A DNA stretch of 64,000 nt, from positions 64,918,932 through 64,982,931 of the forward strand of contig OZ020270.1 of assembly GCA_963971225.1 (NCBI GenBank), written 5' to 3'. Numbering within the stretch: the stretch's first letter is position 1; each line of letters opens with the position of its first letter. Below are positions 54,854-64,000 of the stretch, piece after piece. Source of the DNA: Melieria omissa. Lineage: Eukaryota; Arthropoda; Insecta; Diptera; Ulidiidae. Both the position numbers and the translations under genes were made by a program. The notes under the pieces were generated by a model. It was not told the DNA's origin. It made no database searches and saw only the letters and a program-made list of their open reading frames with translations.

Positions 54854-56388
54854 CCCTTCTGTCAATGCGAAAAATGTCCACCTATTATCAATACGAAGGT
54901 ACCCGGGTACCTTCATGCAATTTGTATGGAAAAAGTAAAATAATAGCGCAAAATTTTGAAAAATCGATGTTAGCTTTTAAAACAAAGCATTATTTATTGC
55001 TAATTCAAGTTAAAAGCATTAAACACTTACTAATAGTGCAATAATTTCTGTATTTTCTTGTTTTACATTTTTGCCTACAATGATCGGAATAGATATAGTA
55101 CGAGTCATGGGCTTTTGGCCGGTAGTCGGAATCTCGTTTTGTTCCTGCTGACGTTTGCAGAAACAAATATAAGGGCGTCTGTGCTCCCAAAACTGCTTAA
55201 AACCGTTTTAATGAACAAATTTTGATAAAAAGGGCGTTATTTTGCCTTTTCTGAATTTTTGGCATCAGCGGCGCACACAGGATTTCATTTTAAGAGGCGT
55301 TCAGCTTACAGCTTGTGACCCCAATACCATTTAAAATCAATGCGTCACTCATAATTTTTGTAGTTAGCGGATATTTTGGGGGTTTGAACCACGAATACCC
55401 CCTTGCGTTATCTTCTCAAGATATTCTCGACGGCGTTTGACTTTTTTGTAGTATCTAATTTATGTTTACTGCGAATAATAGATGCTTTCAAGCTACAAAC
55501 ATTTAGCATGTTACTTACCACCAGCCACCTTTTCGTTGCATGATTAGTAATGAAATGGGTCAACCGTTTAGCCATAACGTCTATCAACCTTTGTACTATT
55601 GTAACTACAAATGAGTTTGGGTTTTGGGTTTTCACCTGACATTACTTTACCGTGGTGCATAGTTGGATAAACCACCTAGCTTCATAGCTCTTTGGAAAGT
55701 ACAACTCCAAAGATTTTGTCGCTATGAAACCGAATATCGTTGACTTTAGGGGTCGAGGATTCATTTTTAGCACCAAAGTGAGATTTTTTGCGAATAGGTA
55801 CTCCGCAAGTACCTCAGAAATAAAAAGGGGGCTGCAAACAGGCAAAAAGCTGCAGCATTGCGGCCACAGGTTTTAAACTTTAAAGCTTTGAATCAAAATG
55901 TGTGCTTTTGCTACAATTGTCTTACGTTGACAATTGGCTAGTCTTCCAGAGTAAGCCTCGCCTTTCAAAGAAAAACAAATTTTGGGTCACACGCATGTAT
56001 AGTCGATGACTTCGATCGGATGTAATGGTATTTAACTTATTTTTGAATACAACTCTGAATGCAAATTTCAAATTTGGTCAACTACTTATTGAATAAACTT
56101 GCTTTGACTCGAATATGAAAGAGTTATTTCACGTTGAAACTGTATTGTTTTACTGTATTTTGTATGAAGGCACCCTGGTACCTTCGTATACAACAAAGGG
56201 GTAGTGTTCAAAAATCGGTTCTAAAAGTTATCTAGAAAAATATTTCTTTCTATATAAGATCTCTAATAGATAGTAAATTTATTTTTAGGAATATACTAAA
56301 AATATGAGCACAGCTTTCCTTGGCCGAAAGGATATTTTTGCCTCAAAAATGCAAAAGGTACCCAGGTACCTTCGTATTGACAGAAGGG
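54854..56388 (-). mobile_element. piggyBac-like element in E3
   Basis: 1535 bp, ends CCCTTCTGTCAATGCGAA and CCCTTCTGTCAATACGAA inward, flanked by TTAA (54850-54853, 56389-56392). The E3 frame is restored when it is removed. CCC starts and TTAA are piggyBac hallmarks, and the - strand carries transposase remnants. Near both ends lie GGTACCCGGGTACC-like palindromes (54898, 56170, 56357). Confidence 0.88.
55020..55850 (-). pseudogene. piggyBac-like transposase, C-terminal fragments
   Basis: Fragments corresponding to the last third of a DDE_Tnp_1_7 transposase: LAEYLFAKNLTLVLKMNPRP (about 55800), LELYFPKSYEARWFIQL, then LIDVMAKRLTHFITNHATKR (about 55590) and WLVVSNMLNVCSLKASIIRS. This matches the family's DVMDQ...TKRWP...N..D.S..NA order. 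Near 55170-55030 a Cys-rich tail (CRQKCKTRKY, then CTISKCLML) resembles the terminal zinc finger. The N-terminal two thirds are missing and stops separate the pieces. Confidence 0.7.
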
Positions 56389-56392
56389 TTAA

Positions 56393-57355
56393 TCGTAAAT
56401 CCGTCAATATTAAAGTATTTTTACTACCAACGTTAACGGCATTTCATGGAATTTTGGGCAATGAACCGTCATCCACAGGAAGGATAATGATAATTAAAAT
56501 CAACATAAAAATTCAGTTTAAACAACAAGTCTCCCAAGCAGTTATCTCAATAGACTTTCGAACAACGCATATAACATATGACCAGAAGCAGAAGATAAAC
56601 AATCTAGTAAAGAAATATCCTAAACTTTTCACGGAACAGGACGAAAAATTAACTTTCACCACTACGGTAAAAGGTGAAATAAGAACAACTACAAATGATC
56701 CAGTTTATTCCAGATTCTATGCATATCCAGTGACACTTAAAGATGAAGTTGAAAAACAGATAAAAAAGATGTGGGATCATGGCATAATAAGACCTTCACG
56801 GTCACCATATAATTCGCCCATCTGGGTCGTCCCAAAAAAAATAGATGCGTAAGGGAAAAGGAAATACAGAATGGTGGTTGATTATAGGAAACTAAATTCA
56901 GTTACCATTTCTGATCGGTACCCCATTCCTCAAATCAATGACGTATTAGCGCAATTGGGAAAAAATAAATATTTTTCAGTAATAGATCTCAAGAGTGGAT
57001 TCCACCAGATCCCTCTCAAGGAATCCGACATAGAAAAGACACGACTCCCTTTTGGTCTAAAAAATGCTCCATCTATATTTCAGAGAACACTCGATGACAT
57101 TCTTCGGGAGCATATTGGAAAAATCTGCTATGTCTATATAGACGACTTAGTGATTTTTGGAGAAAATGAGGAATGCCACATAAAAAACATTGAAAAAGTC
57201 TTTTAAACTTTTCAAGCGGCAAATATGAAAGTTCGACTTGACAAAAGCGAATTTTTGAAACAAGAAGTTGAATTTTTGGGGTTTTTATTTTCTTCGCGTG
57301 GAATAAGAACAAATCCTGCTAAATTAGAGGCAATTGATAAATTTCCCTATCCTAA
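56393..57355 (+). pseudogene. E3 protease end and reverse transcriptase
   Basis: Continues from the protease (FLLPTLTAFHGILGNE) to RT. TLKDEVEKQIKKMWDHGIIR is followed by SPIWVVPKKIDA and a stop at 56850, then VVDYRKLNSVTISDRYPIPQ and FSVIDLKSGFHQIPLKESDI. About twelve conserved residues before RLPFGLKN are deleted. YIDDLVIFGE, the catalytic motif, is at about 57135. A stop at 57204 follows, then EFLKQEVEFLGFLFSSRGIR. The Harbinger-type MITE cuts in at 57356. It is close to E2's RT but clearly diverged. Confidence 0.82.
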
Positions 57356-57929
57356 GGGCCGTTTTCTCAACTTACCTTTAACTTTAAAGTTCACTTTAAC
57401 GGGCCGATAAACGCATTTTCGTTTTCTCAACCGCTCGTCAAGCTATCCTCCCGATAAAACTTACCGGTCAGATTGACTGCCTGTTAAACTTTAAAGTGAA
57501 CTGTAAATGGAAGTGGTGCCAAGTACATGCATATGTTTGTTTACAAACAAAAAACAGCTGGTTATGAAAATATAAATTGAATTGAAATTTGAATTTGAGA
57601 TCTTTCGGTATGGAAAATACGGAGTAGCAAAATGCGGCAAATAGAACATATAACAGCCAATTGGACTATTTCACTGCTTTGCACTGCTAACATGTCCAAC
57701 CGCTGCTGGGCCGCCACCTGTGCGATACGTCTCGCTCTTCTCCGCTGCAAGTTCCAGCTTGGACTTGCGCTTCAAGCTGTCGAACTTGTCCCTCAACGAG
57801 TGCTGCTCATAGACCAGAGTTGCCAAAAAATCTTGTTAAATTTGTATTTATCAGGCAGTTGCGAAAACGAAAATAGTTACCGGGCCTTTAGCTAAAGGTC
57901 ACTTTATCGGTAAGTTGAGAAAACGGCCC
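57356..57929. mobile_element. PIF/Harbinger-type MITE in E3 RT
   Basis: 574 bp. Ends read GGGCCGTTTTCTCAACTTAC inward, repeat about 21 bases, flanked by a 3-bp TAA duplication (57353-57355, 57930-57932). GGG starts and TWA duplications are typical of Harbinger. Subterminal ACTTTAAAGTTCACTTTAA motifs recur near both ends. No coding sequence is supported. Confidence 0.85.
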
Positions 57930-57932
57930 TAA

Positions 57933-58577
57933 GACTATTAAATATCTTCGATCGTTTCTTGGCATGTCAGGTTTTTACAGGCGCTGCGAAACTCGGAAAG
58001 TCCAAAAACATGTCGACCTCGACAAAAAAGCAATTGAAGCTTTCAATAAATTAAAGCTTTCTTTGACATCACAAGATGCTTTTGGCGTCCCCGAGATAGT
58101 GGTAGTAGATAACGAAAAATCTCTGGATTCAAACTCAATTGTGTTTATGCTGGAAAATTAATTCAACGTACAAATTTACAAAACACCACCCTACACTAGT
58201 TCAGCAAATGGCCAAATTGAACGTTTCCATTCTACGTTAATAGAAATCATACGATGCTTAAAGGCAGAAAAAATTTACAAATCTTTCTGAAAGTTATTGG
58301 ATATTTCAGTTTACAAATATAACAACTCTATACATTCGACCATAGGGAAAGCCCCAGTACAGCTATTCTTCAAGAAAAGTTTTGCAAAACACCCGGAACA
58401 ATTGGAAAAGGAAAGGAATGAAATTATGAAAAAGCAGAAACAAGAAGCAAATATTTCTTATCATAATAAAGGAAAAGACCCATTCAAGTCCTATTCAGTA
58501 GCAGAAATAGTCTATGTAAAAATCAATAAAAGACTGGGTAATAAGCTATCACTCAGATACAGGAAAGAAATAGTTAA
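57933..58577 (+). pseudogene. E3 RT end joined to integrase fragment
   Basis: The end of RT (RSFLG-like, then LGMSGFYRRC around 57960) and the first residues of the connection (AIEAFNKLKLSLTSQDA) jump at about 58081 to the integrase core: VVVDNEKSLDSNSIVFML and NGQIERFHSTLIEIIRCLKA, then DPFKSYSVAEIVYVKINKRL. RNase H, the tether, the zinc region and the first catalytic Asp are deleted. The F element inserts at 58578. Confidence 0.78.
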
Positions 58578-59189
58578 GGGGGTCGTCTACGTACACAGTT
58601 TTACAAAATGTTTTTTTTTTTACATAATTTTCATTTGGAAGACGTGAGGAATGTTATATGTATAAAAAAGTATGGAACATAAAGAGTGTGCATCACGTAC
58701 AAGCAAAAATTTGAATGCGGGTGCTGATATCGCCACCCGTCTTCATGATGCGGGGGGTAGATAACAAGAGGAAACACTTGAAATGACAGCACAATGCTCT
58801 GAGCGCAAATCATAGAAACACGAATGCCGTGTCTGTGCTCACTCGTTCATTCTCGCTCAATTGTCCGAAGAGGAGGAAGACGATGTGCTGCTGTTCTTGT
58901 TGTTGCGCTGGCGAAAAGCTGAAATTGTAAAACGATTTATATTTTCTGGCTGGCTTTTGTTCTTCTTCTATAAGCCTGCACGGCGCACAGTGGGGTATTG
59001 ACCATTGAAAATGGCGATCAATTATCCTGAGCTATTAAAATGAATGTAAAGTATTTTTTTACATAGATTAAATATATATAAGACAAATTGGAAAAAAAAT
59101 TGTTGTTGTTGTTGTTTTTTTTAATTAAATTTATTCAATTTAAGAAAATATTTCATATTTTGAACTTCTCTCACAAGAATTATTAAATG

Positions 59190-59280
59190 TCATCACTATT
59201 ATTATCATCATTATCATCATCATCATCATCATCATCGTCATCATCATCGTCATCATCAACATCACCATCATCATATCATT
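59190..59280. repeat. ATC trinucleotide microsatellite
   Basis: About 90 bases of imperfect ATC/ATT/GTC repeats within the Transib copy, 3' of its transposase remnant. Confidence 0.9.
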
Positions 59281-59379
59281 ACCAGATTGGAAATTAGTGT
59301 TATCTGTTGAAGGTTTTGCAGATGGTGATTTTAAAAGTTCAATAGCTGATAGGTAGGTGTTAAATCTTTTTTTTAGGAA

Positions 59380-59612
59380 GTTTCCTTAAACTTGATAAAA
59401 TTGGATCGGAAGTAACAAGAAATCGATGCAAAACATCATGATTTGTTTTTTCTCTGCTAGTCTTGCGTGTAAAATGTTCTCTGTATTTTTTAAATTCTTT
59501 ATTTAGTGCTTCTTGAGCTTCCTCCGTTCATTGGCCAATTGGCAACAGAGCGTGGTGTATTATTTCTGGCCCATTAGTTAGAAATTTGTAGGTGGCATAT
59601 TGCACCATGGAT
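59380..59612 (-). pseudogene. Transib transposase C-terminal remnant
   Basis: Reading from 59608 the - strand encodes IIHHALLPIGQ, an in-frame TGA, then TEEAQEALNKEFKKYREHFT and NHDVLHRFLVTSDP. This aligns with the C-terminus of the intact Transib ORF (PLPIGELSEEAQESKNKEYK, later LLASSDP). The stop replaces the residue before the TEEAQE block that should hold the catalytic Glu. Upstream parts are not recognisable, although the frame at 59942-59727 may be decayed transposase. The original gene would have been about 1.9 kb, so most of it is missing. Confidence 0.82.
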
Positions 59613-61169
59613 ACTTTGATACAAAATATCTCGCAGTATCATGTGCGAAATTTCGAAACTTTACAATGTCTACCTCATGGCCACAAGAAACCACTATCAA
59701 TATAACGTGAGACCTTTTTATCAAGTTCAGGTCAACATTCGTGATTTCAGACGATAGCTCTGCGTTTCGAAAGAACCTTCTTGCCGTATTTCCATAATTT
59801 GAGTTGCCGAATCCGGGTTTCGGTTGATTAACAATAAAACCTGGTTTCTCTCTGAATCCCTTTTGAATATTTTTTTTGTTTCGTTAACAATTTTCTTCTT
59901 TTCTTTCTTACCTAACTTGCCTCTTTCGTATGAAGAAGGCATTCAAAAATCGTATCCAATCATGCAGTACTGACAGTCCAAAATCAAGATTAGTGGCACA
60001 ATGCTACTTTTATCCTTCTAACATACTTCTATCCTTTTATAGAAGCCTACACATATGTCTAGAAATAGATTTGAAATCTAAATATATCAATGACAGGGCC
60101 ACTTTAACTCGGAATGTCAAAATATTTGATCAAATCAAAAATTATAAGAATTTCATATACAATTTTTTTTACGAAGGTACAATAAAAGTATTAACAAAAC
60201 TAATATGCCCCACCTTATTTGTAATGCCTTGCAATAGAATAACAAAACCAAAACAGAAACACATGAAAACAACAACATTGATTATTCCATGAAGATCAAG
60301 CGAAATCACAAAATTTGGCTGACTTTGAAGCACTAAAACTTAAATATTTCAGAAAATGCACAAAAGTGCACTTTAATTTTTTGCAATATAGTGGTCAAAT
60401 ATACGTTCTTTACATATCATATAAAATTATTACGGCCTTCGACAGCCTAAGTAACTATATGTCTACCTATATCCTTTGAATATGTACAATTTTAAGACTA
60501 TAACTAACAAATTTTTGTAAATTATTAATACACATATTCTACAAACATAATTTTGTTTAAACATTAGTACAATACCTGAGGTTGAAGGTTCCATATTAAA
60601 AAAATTAAGTTTTGCAAGAATGATATTAAAAAAAGCACTTCAAATCACTGGCAAATGCGTAACGCGCTCTAAACACAACGGAGCAATGAACAAATATGCA
60701 TTTTGCAAAGCGCACTGTGACAATACCGTTCAATGTAGATCATTTATTTTTTCACCCAGTGATGCACAATTTTATCTACTTTTCCCCCATACCAAATATT
60801 ATCAAGATATTTGAATTTCATTTTTTGAATTAATCGCCATTTTGGGCATCAAATACCCCACTGTGCGGCGTCGCATATTGCTCCTGAACACACTGCCGAC
60901 TGTAGTGTGCGCAAAATCATAGAAAAGAAAATAAAATATGGCTGGCATGGCGACCTTTATGATCGCTACAGGCAATTACAAAATAAATAATAAGTAGTCA
61001 ACAAAGACAATTAAATAAAAATGGAATTGGAAAAAAAGAAAACGTTTTTATTAGCCCGTAATAATTTTCCGGCCCGTTCTTTCGAACTTTTCTTACGGCC
61101 CGCATATAATGCTTGTTTAAAAGAACTAAAATAAGAATATCTAATATTGTAAATTTGTGGTCACACACA

Positions 61170-61577
61170 TTTATGGTCGGCCTAGATAGTCAAGCGGGCA
61201 GCGCGCTGGCTTCTCATACCAAAGGCTCCAGGTTCGATTCCTGGCTCGGGCTGGTGAACAACTCATCTACTTCTATCGCTATCCACATGAAGGGAATGAG
61301 AATTACAAGAATCGCACAAGTGCGCTCTTGGCAGGCAATGGCAAAAACCTCCAAGTGTGAACGAAAAACTGCCAATCGCCGTTCGGATTCGGCGTTAAAC
61401 TGTAGGTCCCCTCCCCCCTTTCCCCATCCGCTTGAAATGTGTGCTGTAACATATGTTGGCAAAACAGTGTTGCATACACAGTTCAAAAACGGGTGAAATA
61501 TGTGGTATCACAATGGGCCTTTCAGGCCTCCGAGTGTGTCTCTCATAGAGGCAGCCACCGCAGCCTAACCTAACCAT
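61170..61577 (+). mobile_element. tRNA-derived SINE A with a LINE-like tail
   Basis: 408 bp inside F, flanked by GGTCACACACA (61159-61169, 61578-61588). The head is tRNA-like (A box around TAGATAGTCAAGCGGGCAGC, B box GGTTCGATTCCTGGC), and its anticodon-loop-like part CTTCTCATACC suggests a Met-type origin. The body shares GCCGTTCGGA and AAACTGTAGGTCCC with SINE B. The tail has TATCACAATGGGCC and ends CAGCCTAACCTAACC, like the LOA-type LINE ends at 1518 and 20684. This is a typical arrangement by which a SINE borrows LINE machinery. Confidence 0.88.
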
Positions 61578-63003
61578 GGTCACACACAGGTGTAGAATAT
61601 TTAAACTATTTTTAAACGCCATGCCGTAATAACATTTTTCTTCTGACAAAATACTTGTCTTATTATTTATTTCTTTATTTAGTGCTTTAGTAGCGCTTTC
61701 GCCCTATTGAAAGTCAATAGACCTATTAAATTATGTTTTTCCATACAATCTTTTAACCCTTGGTTTCTTCGTTGGACTTCGATTTAAAAAAAAAAATTAA
61801 AACACGCATCTAATTATTTTTGATTTCAAGTGTATCACGAATTTTGAAGTCAATATGCCTATCAGTTCATTTTTTTTTTCGTAGTTTTCCCCATATTCTC
61901 AAAATTGTAATCAACCATGTGAAAATATAAACAAATAATTTTACTTCGAACTTGCCACGTAAAAATATTTGCAAACATTTTAAAATGGGATCAACCTCCA
62001 AATTTTTAAATTAATCAAAGCATTGAACAGCAAAAAGCCATACACCACAAAGATTCGATTGATGGTGAGCTAACAGCAATCTGTGCAGCAAAACCAATCG
62101 GCAACACAAAAAAGCATACACACAATAAACGACAACACCAAAAACATTAGCGAATCCCGGAATCATCTTCGTTGAAACGACGATGACGATGCTTTGGTTC
62201 GTTGTTTACTCTCCGCTTGCGCCTCGACGAACAAGATCGCAAACTGTTGAGCGCGAGCAAATTTCCCGCAACCTATGCCTCCGCTCATCTCTTCCCCCCC
62301 GCGTCATGAAACACGCTTGACAAATTTTTGTTGATGCGTATTCTTTACATTGTATATTCCTTGGTTATATCCAAAGGATTTGGGTAAACTCTTCACGGTT
62401 ATTGAGCTGTAGAGCATTGAGCACGCTCGCTCACGGTGTTTCCGCACGCTCCCTGTGAACTTTAAACGCGTTTTCCCGAAAGTCGTATTTTTCTAGCTTA
62501 CTTGCACGATTTTAAGAAAAGTTTTACACGCATCGGTTCGATTTCTTTTCTTACTTGCTCAGAAAACATGTCGCTATGATTAGACACGAGCTTTTGACAA
62601 AATATTGTTTTTTTATTATAACAGGCAATCAACATTTGAAAAAGGAGGGAAAAATAACTTTTTTTTTCCAAAAAGTCCTCCATTTCGAGAGATTTTTTAA
62701 TTTAACAAAAGCTCGTGTCTAAGTATAGCTGATGTAATATCAATTATAGATTAGTTTCATTTTTTGTTGTAGGTTGGTTGTTGGCCCAAAATCGTGCAGG
62801 GAAATTGATATCAAAATTCTGATGAAGGCACGTTCAAGGTCATCCTACACTCGAATATGTAGAAATATAATTTATATGACCTTGCCTCTTGAAAGATTAC
62901 GATTAAATAAACAAAAAAAAGTGAGTGAATATCTTTTTTCGTTCCTTCGTAATAAATGTTGAAAAACAGGCTCGAAAATCGGGCCGCTACGTAGACGACC
63001 CCC

Positions 63004-63261
63004 TTAAGGAAAACAAAACCAGCACAATCATAACCGAAACAGGAAAGATTTAAAGAGTTAAATAAAGGATTAATTTTATCTACTTCCAATAGGTTAATCC
63101 TCCCGCTATGCCTTGCTGATACCCACATCCGGGATTATTCCAACTCCCAACTAGTGACCATAGATGCGGGAATAGCAAAACTGCAATCAGGATCATTCAA
63201 ATCATCCATTTGATGGAGTATGAAGAACTAATAACCAGATTTGAGACCACCATACGCTCGG
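63004..63261 (+). pseudogene. env: E3 pol end and env-like start
   Basis: After TTAA the end of pol continues (about 63008-63060), followed by the start of an env-like frame. The stretch around 63155-63250 resembles the N-terminal part of E2's env (residues of TIDAGIAKLQSGSFK type). It is cut at about 63262 by sequence of the F family. Too short and broken to encode a protein. Confidence 0.6.
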
Positions 63262-63420
63262 TACTGAATCCTACCAAAAAGTATAGAAAATAAAGAGTGT
63301 GCATCACGTACAAGGAAAAATTTGAATGTGGGTGCTGATATCGCAACCCGACTTTACGATGCGGGGGGTAGGCAACACGAGGGAACACCAGTGAGCTTAC
63401 TTAATTTTTCTTTTAACATA
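63262..63420. mobile_element. Partial copy of the F-family left end region
   Basis: 63270-63390 matches 58663-58770 in F (AAAGAGTGTGCATCACGTAC, GGTGCTGATATCGC, GATGCGGGGGGTAG) at roughly 85-90% by eye. The terminal GGGGGTC end is missing. A MITE follows at 63421. Confidence 0.72.
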
Positions 63421-63669
63421 TCGCTCCTTCGCTGCAAGAACGTCATAACTCAAAACTACATCATTCCGAGAAAATTCAATTTTAAAGTTTACCATTACAG
63501 GCAGTTCAAGGCATCAAAAAATGTTTCATGTCGTCTTGTGAGAAAAGTATTGAATATTTTACAAAATGGTTTTGACAGATAAAAGATGATATGCAGATAC
63601 ACACAGGGTTGCCATAAACTGAAAAAAAACATTTTTTTTAGTTATGACGTTCTTGCAGCGAAGGAGCGA
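63421..63669. mobile_element. Small TA-flanked MITE
   Basis: 249 bp, ends TCGCTCCTTCGCTGCAAGAA inward (repeat about 30 bases), TA on both sides (63419-63420, 63670-63671). The flanks ACATA and TATGT show that the target was the palindrome ACATATGT. Likely mobilised by a Tc1/mariner transposase. No coding region. Confidence 0.85.
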
Positions 63670-63736
63670 TATGTCCACTAAATATTGAGACTAACTTCCG
63701 GCCCGCGCCATTTGAAAACAGACAATTGAATTAAAA

Positions 63737-63748
63737 ATTTATTTTATT
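63737..63748 (-). terminator. Polyadenylation signal candidate
   Basis: On the - strand AAATAAAATAAA occurs shortly downstream of the TAG at 63761, in the right place to end the transcript of the open frame entering from the right edge. Confidence 0.45.
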
Positions 63749-63760
63749 TGGTACTTCAGT

Positions 63761-64000
63761 CTATTGGTCATCTGTCAAAAAATACACTAAGAGTACACTC
63801 AACGGATCATCGTCTTCGATTTTTCTCAGTGTAACGCGAATGTCCCGATTTAGGTTTTGGACGGTGTTTATCTGGATTTGTTTCAACTTTTGCTTGGTTC
63901 GATTAATCAACTCTTGCTCGTTCCGTGCCACACCATACGTTTGAGAACTGCCGAGAAATTTTCGGTTGGACGTGCCTGAGACACGTTTGGAGGATTGTCC
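63761..64000 (-). CDS. Open frame entering from the right edge, possible last exon of a host gene
   Basis: On the - strand the frame is open from the window edge for 79 codons to a TAG at 63761-63763. The product is hydrophilic, with a Lys/Arg/Gln-rich probably helical part (LINRTKQKLKQIQINTVQNL) and ends LLVYFLTDDQ. An AATAAA signal lies about 15-20 bases after the stop. I do not recognise the protein. The lack of stops, the polyadenylation signal and the lack of resemblance to any transposon protein make a host gene plausible. An unknown transposon or chance opening (79 codons) cannot be excluded. Confidence 0.4.
   Translation of the reverse strand, partial: GQSSKRVSGTSNRKFLGSSQTYGVARNEQELINRTKQKLKQIQINTVQNLNRDIRVTLRKIEDDDPLSVLLVYFLTDDQ

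Larger units (their letters stand above)
58986..60865 (-). mobile_element. Transib element with CACAGTG ends, degenerate
   Basis: 1880 bp inside F. Both ends begin CACAGTGGGGTATT and share AAAATGGCGAT about 23 bases in. Flanked by CGGCG (58981-58985, 60866-60870), a CGNCG-type 5-bp duplication. The heptamer equals the consensus recombination signal heptamer. The - strand encodes a Transib C-terminus. Ends, duplication and coding content agree, so the class is firm. It includes an ATC microsatellite. Confidence 0.92.
58578..63003. mobile_element. TTAA-flanked element F (4.4 kb, with nested Transib and SINE)
   Basis: Ends read GGGGGTCGTCTACGTA inward on both sides, flanked by TTAA (58574-58577, 63004-63007). 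Without the nested Transib and SINE about 2.1 kb remain, with no transposase I recognise. The right end is shared with 53619-53754, part of the left end region with 63262-63400, and an internal 24-mer with H. TTAA suggests piggyBac or Kolobok mobilisation. Confidence 0.82.

Noticed and set aside
61181..61260. A functional tRNA gene
   Set aside because: A and B boxes are present, but the acceptor stem does not pair well and the sequence continues into a SINE body with target duplication.

Overview
The window looks like insect, most likely dipteran, heterochromatin. It is AT-rich, has no recognisable long host gene, and is almost entirely nested transposable elements. A fruit fly (Tephritidae) is my best guess. 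It rests on errantivirus, BEL, copia, Transib and mariner content, and on my recollection that one SINE core resembles a SINE common in tephritid DNA.

Three carcasses of errantivirus-like LTR elements form the scaffold: E1 (+ strand, 6301 to about 28962), E2 (- strand, about 50991 down to 29221) and E3 (+ strand, 53759 to 63261). Almost everything else is inserted into them. In most cases the target site duplication is visible and the broken reading frame resumes on the far side.

0-6.3 kb: the 3' half of a LINE ORF2, a decayed piggyBac-like transposase, and a 639-residue uninterrupted Transib (RAG1-related) transposase ORF. E1: its gag is split by a non-autonomous Transib (6475-8120). Its protease/integrase region is split by a Tc1/mariner-like element (9477-16775) that itself carries a nearly intact Gypsy element (G1, 10285-16295). 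Its env region is split by a mariner (17890-18831) and by a second, deleted Gypsy element (G2, 19015-28696). G2 contains a U-family DNA transposon (U1, with a LINE fragment inside it) in its 5' LTR, and a copia element (21415-25985).

E2: from 3' to 5' it is cut by a truncated BEL (29957-34875), a tRNA-derived SINE, a TA-flanked MITE, a Tc1-like element, a Helitron inserted exactly between A and T, and a second U copy (U2). U2 holds a third copy (U3), a TTAA element and a CCCGGG-rich element. A mariner lies at E2's 5' edge. E3: it carries a piggyBac-like element, a Harbinger-type MITE, and a 4.4-kb TTAA element. The TTAA element contains a Transib copy with CACAGTG ends and a SINE. The last 240 bases read open on the - strand and may be the end of a host gene.

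The most interesting items are the set of Transib elements with recombination-signal-like ends, the three-copy U family (8-bp duplications of hAT type but a transposase I cannot place), two mariners sharing one N-terminal deletion, and the four-level nest that gives a relative timeline. The density of nested elements in both orientations around errantiviruses is compatible with a piRNA-cluster-like locus, but that is only inference.
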